Assembly: GCA_036566745.1 (NCBI GenBank)
Contig: DATCVR010000198.1
Coordinates: forward strand, 1-7,329
Direction: 5' to 3'
DNA length: 7,329 nucleotides
Source: DATCVR01 sp036566745
GTDB lineage: Bacteria > Actinomycetota > Actinomycetes > Jiangellales > Jiangellaceae
Under the pieces are notes generated by a model. That model had not been told where the DNA came from. It worked only from the letters and a program-made list of their open reading frames with translations, and ran no database searches. Below, piece by piece: positions 1 to 5,863 of the stretch. A program made the translations under genes and the position numbers. How positions within the stretch are numbered: the first letter of the stretch is position 1; the number at the start of each line of letters is the position of its first letter.

Positions 1-130
1 CGATCTGCGCGTCGGTCTTCGTGTCCGCGGTCCCGGCGAACGGGCAGTCGCCGGTGAGGCACCAGACGACATACGACCGGATGTAGCCGCCGACACGTAC
101 CGGGCGGATCTCCACCTTCGGATTCGCCAT
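1..130 (-). CDS. Hypothetical protein, 5' part only (runs off left edge)
   Basis: Partial gene; only the first 43 codons lie in the window. The ATG at 130-128 overlaps the TGA of the preceding gene by one base (TGATG). The start is preceded by a G-rich ribosome binding site inside a 16-bp repeat also found at the previous junction. The visible protein begins MANPKVEIRPVRVGGYIRSY and continues to a Cys pair spaced C-x4-C (C24, C29, in a WCLTGDC context). That could be half of a zinc site or simply the start of a small Cys-containing phage protein. The rest is cut off, so no function is assigned. The frame is supported by the coupled start and by uninterrupted reading to the edge. Confidence 0.7.
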   Translation of the reverse strand, partial: MANPKVEIRPVRVGGYIRSYVVWCLTGDCPFAGTADTKTDAQI

Positions 131-141
131 CAGCCCTCCCC
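126..141 (-). repeat. 16-bp junction repeat, copy 2 (RBS + stop/start)
   Basis: Exact second copy of the element at 473-488, placed at the stop of the 115-aa gene and the start of the partial last gene. It encodes the last residues GEG of the upstream protein and MA of the downstream one, just as copy 1 does. Confidence 0.85.
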
Positions 142-477
142 TTGGTCGCGGACGAGCCTGTCGGCCATCTGCTGGTTGAACTTGTCGCGGTAGCACGAGT
201 TGCACGCGTTGCTGACGCCGGTGATGTGGCGTGCGTCGTGGCCGTATTCGGGCGGTGTCGGCGTGCCGCAGAGCAGGCAGGGCGGGATCGGGCCAGCGTG
301 CTGAGGGCAGTGGTTCTCCCTGTGGCTGATCTTCCAGCCGCGGTAGCGCAGGATCTTCTTGCAGCCCTCGGTGGCGCCGTACGCGGATCGGTCGGCGCAG
401 GTCGCGGTGTCCTTCGTTTCGCAGGGCTCGACGCTGCAGGTCAGATCCAGCGTCATCGCCCAGATTCGGTCAGCCAT
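130..477 (-). CDS. Small Cys-rich putative zinc-binding protein (115 aa)
   Basis: Encodes 115 residues starting MADRIWAMTLDLTCSVEPC. It is dense in cysteine: C14, C19, C27, C39, C57 with H60, then two CxxC knuckles at C67-C70 and C92-C95. The paired knuckles 22 residues apart, with 'CLLCG' and 'CNSC' contexts, look like a zinc ribbon; the first five Cys may form a second site. The tail is charged and ends in GEG. The ATG overlaps the upstream stop by one base and sits behind a strong GGGGAGGG ribosome binding site within an exact 16-bp repeat. I do not recognise a named family. Zinc binding is inferred from Cys spacing only, and a nucleic-acid or protein-adaptor role is possible but unproven. 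Confidence 0.8.
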   Translation of the reverse strand: MADRIWAMTLDLTCSVEPCETKDTATCADRSAYGATEGCKKILRYRGWKISHRENHCPQHAGPIPPCLLCGTPTPPEYGHDARHITGVSNACNSCYRDKFNQQMADRLVRDQGEG

Positions 478-488
478 CAGCCCTCCCC
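473..488 (-). repeat. 16-bp junction repeat, copy 1 (RBS + stop/start)
   Basis: Minus strand GGGGAGGGCTGATGGC. It holds a purine-rich ribosome binding site, the stop of the 124-aa gene and the ATG of the 115-aa gene. An exact second copy lies at 126-141, 347 bp away, at the next junction. Flanking bases differ, so the identity is confined to the junction element. Confidence 0.85.
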
Positions 489-851
489 AGATTGATTCGT
501 CGACCACGACCCGGACGGCAGGTACGCCGGGCAGGCCGGCCACCAGCGGCGTACGTCGGTCGCGGCCGCGTGCGTCACGAACGCCCGGTCGTGGGACACG
601 CACTTCGGATAGGTGTCGTCGTGCCAGCGGAACAGCTGCCGGAACACGCACGACCCGCACGTCAACGGCAGCCCGCGGGGGTCGTCCCGGGACGCGGTGC
701 GCTTCGCCTCGAGGTGCAGCGGGCCGCGCGTCAACGGGTGCCGGCCCGCGGCGATGTCGGCCTGCTGGCGCAGTGTGCGGCGCCGGTCCGCCGACAGGTC
801 CGGGTCGACCTGCGGCGGCTCGAAGCCCTCGAACAGTGGCTGTTCGGTCAT
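477..851 (-). CDS. Small protein with four conserved-looking cysteines (124 aa), actinobacterial/phage type
   Basis: Encodes 124 aa. Residues 20-45 are basic and rich in Arg and Gln (DRRRTLRQQADIAAGRHPL). They are followed by a Cys module: C65-x2-C68, C84 in 'YPKC', and C107 in 'RRWWPAC', with the Trp pair just before the last Cys. This order (RRR...AGRHPLT...TCGSC...YPKC...DVRRWWPAC) resembles small proteins I recall from Streptomyces and actinophage genomes with no characterised function. The four Cys could ligate Zn or an Fe-S cluster, which is inference. The ATG at 851-849 overlaps the upstream stop by 4 nt. The last codons (GEG) lie within the 16-bp junction repeat. Confidence 0.8.
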   Translation of the reverse strand: MTEQPLFEGFEPPQVDPDLSADRRRTLRQQADIAAGRHPLTRGPLHLEAKRTASRDDPRGLPLTCGSCVFRQLFRWHDDTYPKCVSHDRAFVTHAAATDVRRWWPACPAYLPSGSWSTNQSGEG

Positions 852-1330
852 CGCGCCACCCGGCCGGCGTAGTCCTTCTCCCGCGATCGCATGATCGGGG
901 TGATCAGGCCAGCGACCTCCAGGCCGTGATCGCAGATGGCGTGGGCGTCCTTCACGCCGACCAGCTCGCGGACCTTGAAGCCTGCCGCCTCGAGCGGATC
1001 GATCCGCTCCGGCTGGAACAGCCGATACGACGGCGCCGGCAGCACAGCGGCAGTCATCCACTCAGCGAATCCCTCGGCGGCCTGCCGGGGGAGCGGCCGC
1101 AGGTTCAGCTCACGTCCGTACCCGACCGGCAGTTGCGTGAGGCGTTCGACCGGCAGGCACACGTACCGGTCAGTAATGAACTGCCGTCCGTCGATGTCGC
1201 CGACATACATCTCGCCCGCCGGCCAACTGCCGGTCGTGTCGTGCGGGCACTCGAAGTCCTCGTTCGGCGCGACACAGTCACAGACCTTCGGCTCGCTCCA
1301 CCACAGAGCCTTCGCAGACACAGTGATCAC
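848..1330 (-). CDS. Hypothetical protein with Cys/His clusters (160 aa)
   Basis: Encodes 160 aa from a GTG start at 1330-1328 that overlaps the previous stop by 4 nt (GTGA), with a GAGGTG ribosome binding site about 6 nt upstream. A second in-frame GTG lies three codons in, but the coupled one is preferred because every neighbour starts the same way. The N-terminal region has a potential metal site: C17, C19, C28 and H30 (VCDCV...ECPHD). C58, C133 and H135 (CDH) lie further on. The middle is Pro/Leu-rich and the C-terminus basic. No membrane segment or signal peptide is seen. I do not recognise the family. Confidence 0.75.
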   Translation of the reverse strand: MITVSAKALWWSEPKVCDCVAPNEDFECPHDTTGSWPAGEMYVGDIDGRQFITDRYVCLPVERLTQLPVGYGRELNLRPLPRQAAEGFAEWMTAAVLPAPSYRLFQPERIDPLEAAGFKVRELVGVKDAHAICDHGLEVAGLITPIMRSREKDYAGRVAR

Positions 1331-1689
1331 AGCGCACCTCGCAGCTGCCGGCACACCTCGTGCAGGCACTGACGGAACACGCCGTCGTGGTGCTCGTTAT
1401 GTAGCACCTCGACGCCGAGCAATGCGCGGTCCAGTTGGCGTTCGACGAGGGCGTAGTCCTCGTCGGAGACGCACTCGCCGTGGTCTGGCTCATCCAGCGT
1501 CGGGTCCGTCGGCAAGTCGATCGAGAGGTACTTCACGGGGCCGTCGACCGTCAGACGCGTCGGCAGACTGACGCCATCGATCGTGATGGTCGACTCGCCG
1601 ATCTCGGTGATCTTGCCGACCAGCCCGACCGTGTACGAGGTCTCCTGGCCGACGGCCCAGGCCGTGGGCGCAGCGTCGAGCGCGGTCAT
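1327..1689 (-). CDS. Hypothetical protein, probable small beta-barrel N-terminus (120 aa)
   Basis: Encodes 120 aa from an ATG that overlaps the upstream stop by 4 nt, with GAGGG upstream. Residues 12-50 alternate hydrophobic and polar positions with Gly turns (VGLVGKITEIGESTITIDG), which suggests a compact beta barrel or OB-like fold. A conserved-looking acidic stretch follows (DEPDHGE, about 65-72), then a helical C-terminus with a His cluster (HNEHHDG, about 97-103) and Cys at 73, 108 and 113. It was not assigned to a named family, and the beta-barrel idea comes from residue patterning only. It sits between two other unassigned small genes in the coupled run. Confidence 0.75.
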   Translation of the reverse strand: MTALDAAPTAWAVGQETSYTVGLVGKITEIGESTITIDGVSLPTRLTVDGPVKYLSIDLPTDPTLDEPDHGECVSDEDYALVERQLDRALLGVEVLHNEHHDGVFRQCLHEVCRQLRGAL

Positions 1690-2162
1690 GATGCAACGCC
1701 CTCGAGCGCGCCCCGAACCTCGGCGATCCACTCCGGCATCGGCAGCGGATCCTCCCACCGGGTAGCGCCCTCCTCGTGCCGAGCGCAGATTGCCTCGACC
1801 GCATCGATCCTGGCGAGCAGGTCGTCGACGTCCTGGCGGGCGTTCGCGATGAACTCGGCGTCCGGGTGCCGGAATCCGACGATGTCACCGCGGTACACAC
1901 GCGGGTCGTTGCGCCGCTTCGCCTCCCGGCAGACCTCGAACACGGCCAGGTCGTCGGCGTCCTGCATCCAGAAGTTCTCCGTCAGGAACCGCGGCCGGGC
2001 CGACTGCATGCCCCATCGCACGAAGTCCATGACGGACGTCCACCCAAGACCGGGCTTCGTGTACGACAGGTAGATCTGGCGGGTGTCGACGTTGCCGCGC
2101 CACGTCCACGGGCCAGGGGTGGCCGCGGACGCGCGGTCGCGGATCTCCTTCAGCGCGCTCAC
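1686..2162 (-). CDS. Ead/Ea22-like phage protein (158 aa)
   Basis: Encodes 158 aa from a GTG start (4-nt GTGA overlap with the upstream gene, CGGAG upstream). The ends carry the pattern typical of Ead/Ea22-like proteins of phages and prophages. An N-terminal 'IRDRASAATPGPWTW' motif (about residues 7-21) is followed much later by 'DAEFIANARQDVDDLLARIDAVE' at about 101-123. The middle (about 22-100) is variable, with a Trp/Phe-rich patch. The lambda Ea22/Ead proteins are early-region proteins of unclear function and are dispensable, so no activity can be given. The motif is a good marker that this operon belongs to a phage or prophage. The larger open frame upstream of this start overlaps the neighbouring gene and was not used. 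Confidence 0.78.
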   Translation of the reverse strand: MSALKEIRDRASAATPGPWTWRGNVDTRQIYLSYTKPGLGWTSVMDFVRWGMQSARPRFLTENFWMQDADDLAVFEVCREAKRRNDPRVYRGDIVGFRHPDAEFIANARQDVDDLLARIDAVEAICARHEEGATRWEDPLPMPEWIAEVRGALEGVAS

Positions 2163-2734
2163 GAGTCGGCTCCGTTCAGCAGAGCCCGCAACGCAACGGT
2201 GATCTTGGCGATCGGCACGTCGTCGTACGCGTGGCTGTCGAGCGCCGAGTCGATCGCCTCGTGGATCTCGGCATCCGTCGGCATCGTCCGAGCCTGCGCG
2301 GCAAGCAGCTTCGCCACAGGGTTGTGCTGCGCCGCGATCTCCAGCCATCTGCCGACGTCCTCGGGGTCCTCCGGCAGACCGTCCAGGCCGTACACGCAGA
2401 ACCCTGCCGAGCAGCAAGGGCAGATCTCGCAGGCGCCGTCGTCGCAGCCGACCGGGCAATGCAGGGGCCGGCCCGGGATCGCGTCGGCGCGCTCCTCGAG
2501 CCAGTCGGCGATGTCCTCGTGCTCGGCCTGGCCGTTGTTCGTGCGCGCTTCCTCGGCGAGGCGCCGCTGCTCGGCCGCGGCCTCCTTCAGCGCGGCAGCA
2601 CCCGCCGACCGTACGTCGGCCTCGCACTGGCGCTGCGCCTCGTTGAAGCCCTCGTTGAAGATCCGGGCGTAGTCCTCCATGTCGGTGCAGCGCACCTGGA
2701 CGAAGCGGGCGGCCAGCCCATCCTGTTCGGTCAC
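2159..2734 (-). CDS. Hypothetical protein: coiled coil plus Cys-knuckle (191 aa)
   Basis: Encodes 191 aa from a GTG start (4-nt overlap, weak ribosome binding site, so probably dependent on coupling). Residues about 35-85 are Ala/Glu/Arg-rich and probably form a long helix or coiled coil. A tight cysteine cluster follows: C93, C97, C102, C105, C107, C108 and C113 (HCPVGCDDGACEICPCC and on to GFC). This arrangement could bind one or two Zn ions. The C-terminal third (about 120-191) is predicted helical. The protein begins MTEQ, as does the 124-aa protein further downstream, and the two starts share 11 bases. Family not recognised; metal binding is inferred. Confidence 0.78.
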   Translation of the reverse strand: MTEQDGLAARFVQVRCTDMEDYARIFNEGFNEAQRQCEADVRSAGAAALKEAAAEQRRLAEEARTNNGQAEHEDIADWLEERADAIPGRPLHCPVGCDDGACEICPCCSAGFCVYGLDGLPEDPEDVGRWLEIAAQHNPVAKLLAAQARTMPTDAEIHEAIDSALDSHAYDDVPIAKITVALRALLNGADS

Positions 2735-3387
2735 GCCGCACCGTCCAGGACCCGCTTGGCCTCCTGCAGACGCTGGAAGTCCTCGGTCGATCCGCCGGCG
2801 TCCGGATGGAGCTTCCGAGCCGCCGCCTTGTAGACGCGATCCCGTTCCACGACATGAGCCGGTTCACGCAGGTGCCCCCAGCCGCCGAGGCTGATGAGGT
2901 CAGGCGCACCGTGCTGTGCGAGGAACTGGGCCGCCTCGTCCCGGGTCATCGGCGCGGTCATCGGCCGAGCACCGGGCAGCTGCTTCCAGCCGGTGTACTG
3001 CTCGCCGCGCTTCGTCACGCCGTACCGGTCGACCGAGCGCAGCGCCTCGAGCGCCAACGCGATCGCGCGGAGGTTGTCCTGCCAGCTGGTGAAGGTGTCG
3101 CACGGGTACGACAGCGGGCCGTACGCCGAGTCCAGCGACACGATCACGCCCGGGTGGTCCGGGCGGGCGTTCGCTCGCGGGTAGCCGTCGAGGCGGATGT
3201 CCCGCTCCGTCAGCGCGACCTGGATGACGACGTTCTTCGCGCCGAGCTGGCAGAGCTCCCGGTCGAGCAGGGACAGCGTCGCCGACCAGGACGCGCTGAA
3301 GTTCGACGTACGCCGGTTCCTCGTGTTCTCCCCGGGCCACTGCTGGATCGGGCGGAACCTGGCGTACCAGGGCCACTCGGCGGTCAT
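2731..3387 (-). CDS. J-domain (DnaJ-like) protein with C-terminal HPD (218 aa)
   Basis: Encodes 218 aa. The C-terminal 40 residues carry the J-domain core: helix II 'DRVYKAAARKLHPDAGGS' with the diagnostic HPD at 194-196, followed by helix III 'DFQRLQEAKRVLDG'. The HPD loop is what stimulates Hsp70/DnaK ATPase, so the protein probably recruits host DnaK. The J domain is usually at the N-terminus of DnaJ; here about 180 residues precede it. That N-terminal portion, Trp/Tyr-rich with a probable alpha/beta fold (NVVIQVALTERDIRLDG, VIVSLDSA), resembles proteins I recall from actinophages and may supply substrate or partner specificity. Helix I of the J domain is not obvious. The ATG overlaps the WhiB-like gene's stop by 4 nt, with GGGGGA upstream. 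Similar J-domain proteins are known in actinophages, but their role is not established. Confidence 0.8.
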   Translation of the reverse strand: MTAEWPWYARFRPIQQWPGENTRNRRTSNFSASWSATLSLLDRELCQLGAKNVVIQVALTERDIRLDGYPRANARPDHPGVIVSLDSAYGPLSYPCDTFTSWQDNLRAIALALEALRSVDRYGVTKRGEQYTGWKQLPGARPMTAPMTRDEAAQFLAQHGAPDLISLGGWGHLREPAHVVERDRVYKAAARKLHPDAGGSTEDFQRLQEAKRVLDGAA

Positions 3388-3734
3388 GCATCCCCCTGGA
3401 GGTTGATCTGGTGTGTGGTGTGGGGCAGGACGAGGTAGCCGGCCACGACGCCGTACATCTGCGTCGTACGGCTACGCCTGCCCGCGCGGACGTAGTCACG
3501 GCACTCCGCGACCACCGGGCAGCCGAGACACTTCACGGCCAGCTCGGCCGCGAGCGCCCGGGCCGGGGGAGAGTTGAACGCGAGCAGGTCGGACGTGAAC
3601 TCCTCCGGCTCGACCTTGCACGGGATCTCGTGACCGAGCAGGTCGGCCATGTCCATCGCGTCGAGCAGCTCGTCGCGTGCGCTGCTCGCGGCTTCCGGTG
3701 CCTGCCGGATCTGGACACTCGTGGTGGCAGCCAT
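3384..3734 (-). CDS. WhiB-like (Wbl) Fe-S transcription factor (116 aa)
   Basis: Encodes 116 aa with the full WhiB cysteine signature: C39, then C69-x2-C72-x5-C78 (KCLGCPVVAEC). In cellular Wbl proteins these four Cys hold a [4Fe-4S] cluster. The glycine-turn motif after the cluster, usually G-V/I-W-G/A-G, appears as YGVVAG at 94-99, so the Trp is replaced by Val. The PCK...EEF segment before the cluster is also WhiB-like. Wbl proteins bind the primary sigma factor and redirect transcription. Phage versions such as WhiBTM4 of mycobacteriophage TM4 interfere with host WhiB2. The ATG overlaps the ParB stop by one base (TGATG) with a GAGGCGGTGAG ribosome binding site. The basic RAGRRSRTTQ stretch before the turn is an N-terminal-side DNA- or sigma-contact candidate only. 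Confidence 0.85.
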   Translation of the reverse strand: MAATTSVQIRQAPEAASSARDELLDAMDMADLLGHEIPCKVEPEEFTSDLLAFNSPPARALAAELAVKCLGCPVVAECRDYVRAGRRSRTTQMYGVVAGYLVLPHTTHQINLQGDA

Positions 3735-4759
3735 CAGCTCACCGCCTCGTCCGTCGTGCGCTCGTCGGCGCGGATGGCCTGCTCCCAGCACTGGCCGCAT
3801 CCGGCCCGGCCAACGACCGGGCGGGACCGGTGGTCGCAGTTCGCCTTCACGATCGACGCGAGCGGGTGCCGCATCGTGAGCCAGGCGGGGTCGAGCTGCA
3901 CGGGCCGGCCACGCTGCGGTCGCCCGGATTTCCTGCGGGCGTCGCCTCGGGCCTCCTTTACTCGGGCGATCGCGTCCATCACGCCGAGGTCGCCGGACCG
4001 GACGAGTTCCCTGGTCGTCTGGTCGAGGTCGAGCAGCGGCAGGTAGTGGCGGATGACTCCGACCTTGACGCCGGTGCGCTTCTCGATCTGGCCGTGGGTG
4101 AAGCCGCGGTCGAGGAACTGCCCGAAGGCCTCGGCCTTGTCCATCGGGTTCAGGTCAAGCCGCTGTACGTTCTCGATGAGCATCAGCACCAGCTGCTCGT
4201 CGAGGTCGCCAGCGCAGGCGCGTTCGGTGCACGGCACCTCGGTCAGACCGAGCTTCAGTGCGGCGGCGTGACGGCGGTGCCCGGCCAGGATCAGGAAGTG
4301 GCCGAGACGGTTCGGATGCGGAGTCACCATCAGCGGTGTCGCGATGCCGGTCTCGCGGATCGAGTCGACCAGGTCGGTGATGTCGTCGACGCGGCCGGCC
4401 GGGTTGGACGGATGCGGGACGAGCTTGTCGACCCGGATCATCCGGCCGACCGGTGCGCCAGGAATGGTGGGCTTCGGCAGCTCGGCCGTGACCGGCGGCT
4501 TCGCGGGCCGCGGGCTGGCTGCGGGTGCCGGATCCTCGACGATCGTCATCGGGTCCTGCAGCTTCCGCTCGAGCACCGCGGCCGCGCGGCCCATCGAACC
4601 AGGGTTCGGCCACCCGTAGCGCTGCACCATCTCACGGATGCGCCCGGCCGGGAGGTTGAACTTCTCGGCGGTCCGGGACAGCGCGACGCGCGGGTCGGGG
4701 CAGGCGGCGAGGTCGTTGAGCAGTCGCACGGTGAGGTCGAGCTTCGTGTCAGTCGGCAT
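3734..4759 (-). CDS. ParB-like partition/nuclease-domain protein (341 aa)
   Basis: Encodes 341 aa with the ParB order. The ParB N-terminal domain covers about 107-183 (IRVDKLVPHPSNP...LVDSIRETGIATPL), with the nucleotide-pocket motif AGHRRHAAALKLG at 159-171 (canonical G-E-R-R; here H replaces E). ENVQRLDLNPMDKAEAF follows at 196-212, then an HTH at about 219-244. Two additions are unusual. An N-terminal HTH-like block (about 25-50, ending RYGWPNPGSM) precedes a Pro-rich linker. A C-terminal Cys/His motif comprises C308, H310 and C321-x2-C324. The start is 4759: AAGGAGG lies 5 nt upstream, the best ribosome binding site in the window, and overlap with the preceding gene is 11 nt. No ParA is nearby. 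Chromosomal ParB is a CTP-dependent clamp, whereas phage ParB-like proteins may act as DNA-binding regulators or nucleases. Which applies here is open. Confidence 0.88.
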   Translation of the reverse strand: MPTDTKLDLTVRLLNDLAACPDPRVALSRTAEKFNLPAGRIREMVQRYGWPNPGSMGRAAAVLERKLQDPMTIVEDPAPAASPRPAKPPVTAELPKPTIPGAPVGRMIRVDKLVPHPSNPAGRVDDITDLVDSIRETGIATPLMVTPHPNRLGHFLILAGHRRHAAALKLGLTEVPCTERACAGDLDEQLVLMLIENVQRLDLNPMDKAEAFGQFLDRGFTHGQIEKRTGVKVGVIRHYLPLLDLDQTTRELVRSGDLGVMDAIARVKEARGDARRKSGRPQRGRPVQLDPAWLTMRHPLASIVKANCDHRSRPVVGRAGCGQCWEQAIRADERTTDEAVS

Positions 4760-5414
4760 CGTCGCCTCCTTCGGCCGGCCACAGATCGATCGGGCGGTCG
4801 TCGATCCAGCGGATCTCGGTCTGGCCGTTGTGGCCGTGGATGTGCAGGACGTCGTCCGTGCCGCCCCAGGCCGCGGTCGAGGGATGCTCGCCGAGCCAGC
4901 GAACGGCGACGGCGCCGTCGGAGAACTCGACGCCCTCGGCAACATCGCCGGTGCCGGAGACACCTGACGGGTCGCGGTGGCGGTGCAGCCTGAAGCGGTG
5001 CGGTACGAACGGCGAGGCGGCTCCGGACTGGCCCCCGATCTGTTCCGGCCCGGAGCCCTCCCCGTTCCCGTCCACCAGGTGGCCGGCCGCGACCAGCGCG
5101 TCCACGACCAGCGCACCGTCGACACGGTGCATGTCGCACGCGGTGCCGTTGTGCGGGTCCAGGCACAACGCCCGGGCCGCGTCGTCGACCAACTGCTCTC
5201 GGGTCGGCGACGACGGGACGGCGAGCGGCAGCGATCCGCCCATCGTCTGCGCAGCATCAGCCGCCCCGTCGCCGGTCTTGGTGATGGTGAAGCCGTGAGC
5301 CTCGAGCTCTCGGATCACCAGACGCGCGCCGTCGTTGTCCATCGGCGACGCCTCGCCGTTCAGTTCTTCGTTGCGCAGCGACAGGGCTGCGGCGATCACG
5401 TACCGGGCATCCAT
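4749..5414 (-). CDS. Two-part hypothetical protein with DGxVAVRW domain (221 aa)
   Basis: Encodes 221 aa from an ATG that overlaps the upstream stop by one base. A helical N-terminal half (1-115) contains two similar helices, DGARLVIRELEAHGFTI (28-44) and DGALVVDALVAAGHLV (99-114), plus a short His/Cys segment around 84-96 (CLDPHNGTACDMH). After a Gly/Ser-rich linker (about 117-135) comes a beta-rich domain at about 149-196 (GVEFSDGAVAVRWLGEHP...LHIHGHNGQTEIRWIDD). Its 'GVxFxDGxVAxRW...HGHxGxTxIxWxD' pattern recurs, as I recall, in small Streptomyces and phage proteins of unknown function. No enzyme motif, signal peptide or membrane segment is seen. Function unknown. It is the gene directly before ParB. 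Confidence 0.78.
   Translation of the reverse strand: MDARYVIAAALSLRNEELNGEASPMDNDGARLVIRELEAHGFTITKTGDGAADAAQTMGGSLPLAVPSSPTREQLVDDAARALCLDPHNGTACDMHRVDGALVVDALVAAGHLVDGNGEGSGPEQIGGQSGAASPFVPHRFRLHRHRDPSGVSGTGDVAEGVEFSDGAVAVRWLGEHPSTAAWGGTDDVLHIHGHNGQTEIRWIDDRPIDLWPAEGGDDAD
4765..4771 (-). promoter_or_regulatory. Ribosome binding site of the ParB-like gene
   Basis: The minus strand reads AAGGAGG, then 5 nt, then ATG at 4759. It is the closest match in the window to the anti-Shine-Dalgarno complement. Most other genes have only partial sites or none that is clear. The 11-nt overlap with the preceding gene's stop is also unique here, so ParB may be translated more independently than its neighbours. 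Confidence 0.75.
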
Positions 5415-5863
5415 CAGGCGTCCCAGATGTGGTCGCCGGAGGTGTCCTGCTGCATGCCGGACTCCATCCGCTTCGTGTACGCCGCGGCGTTGTGGTCGAT
5501 CCGGCGCGCCCAACCGATCACCGCGGTGGGTACGGCGATCGCGATGGCGAGGACCAGGACGGCGAGCAGGGTCGCACCGTTCGGCGCCGCCGAGCTGTGC
5601 GTCCACCCCCACAGGCCGCCGGCGACGAGCACGACGATGAACGCGACCGCGACGTGGATGCCGCCGCGCTGGTCCGCGAGGAACCGCTTGCGGTCCATGA
5701 ACGAGTCGAGCAGCTCGTCGTCGCCGTTGACGCCGCCGTCCGGGAACCGGCCGAGCATCAGCAGCGCCTCGGCGAACTCGACCGCGGGCTCGACCGGCAG
5801 GCCGTTCGCGAGCCGGGCGTTGCGGTCCAGGACCGCGTTGTCGAACAGGTACGGCGTACCCAT
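5414..5863 (-). CDS. Two-helix integral membrane protein (149 aa)
   Basis: Encodes 149 aa from an ATG that overlaps the MarR stop by one base (TGATG), with GGTGG upstream. A soluble N-terminal region of about 68 residues ends in a charged stretch (MDRKRFLADQR). It is followed by two hydrophobic helices at about 70-86 (VAVAFIVVLVAGGLWGW) and 97-117 (ATLLAVLVLAIAIAVPTAVIG), joined by a short loop, then a basic/polar tail (WARRIDHNAAAYTKR). The positive charges flanking both ends suggest a hairpin with both termini inside. There is no transporter or enzyme motif. It is coupled to a MarR regulator, and small membrane proteins of phages may act in superinfection exclusion or lysis control, but nothing here shows that. 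Family not recognised. Confidence 0.8.
   Translation of the reverse strand: MGTPYLFDNAVLDRNARLANGLPVEPAVEFAEALLMLGRFPDGGVNGDDELLDSFMDRKRFLADQRGGIHVAVAFIVVLVAGGLWGWTHSSAAPNGATLLAVLVLAIAIAVPTAVIGWARRIDHNAAAYTKRMESGMQQDTSGDHIWDA

Noticed and set aside
1168..1175. Possible TTA (bldA-type) codon
   Set aside because: TAA on the plus strand is seen only here and near 6026, and in both places it is out of the reading frame, so no gene in the window uses TTA.
359..1372. 337-codon open frame on the plus strand
   Set aside because: It runs antisense to four coupled minus-strand genes, is rich in Arg/Ser/Pro, and has no recognisable domain.
1776..2672. Plus-strand open frame of 298 codons
   Set aside because: Antisense to the Ead/Ea22-like and Cys-knuckle genes; shadow composition with no motif.
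1686..2909. N-terminally extended Ead/Ea22-like gene (407 codons)
   Set aside because: The first 249 codons overlap the 191-aa and J-domain genes and are Arg/Gly shadow sequence; the coupled GTG at 2162 begins the family motif.
3677..4993. 438-codon open frame on the plus strand
   Set aside because: It lies opposite the ParB-like gene, which has recognisable motifs and a strong RBS. Its Arg/Gly/Pro/Val-heavy composition is the usual antisense shadow of GC-rich coding sequence.
3734..5257. N-terminally extended ParB (507 codons)
   Set aside because: The extension reads through the 221-aa gene in another frame with Arg-rich shadow sequence. The start at 4759 has AAGGAGG at proper spacing.
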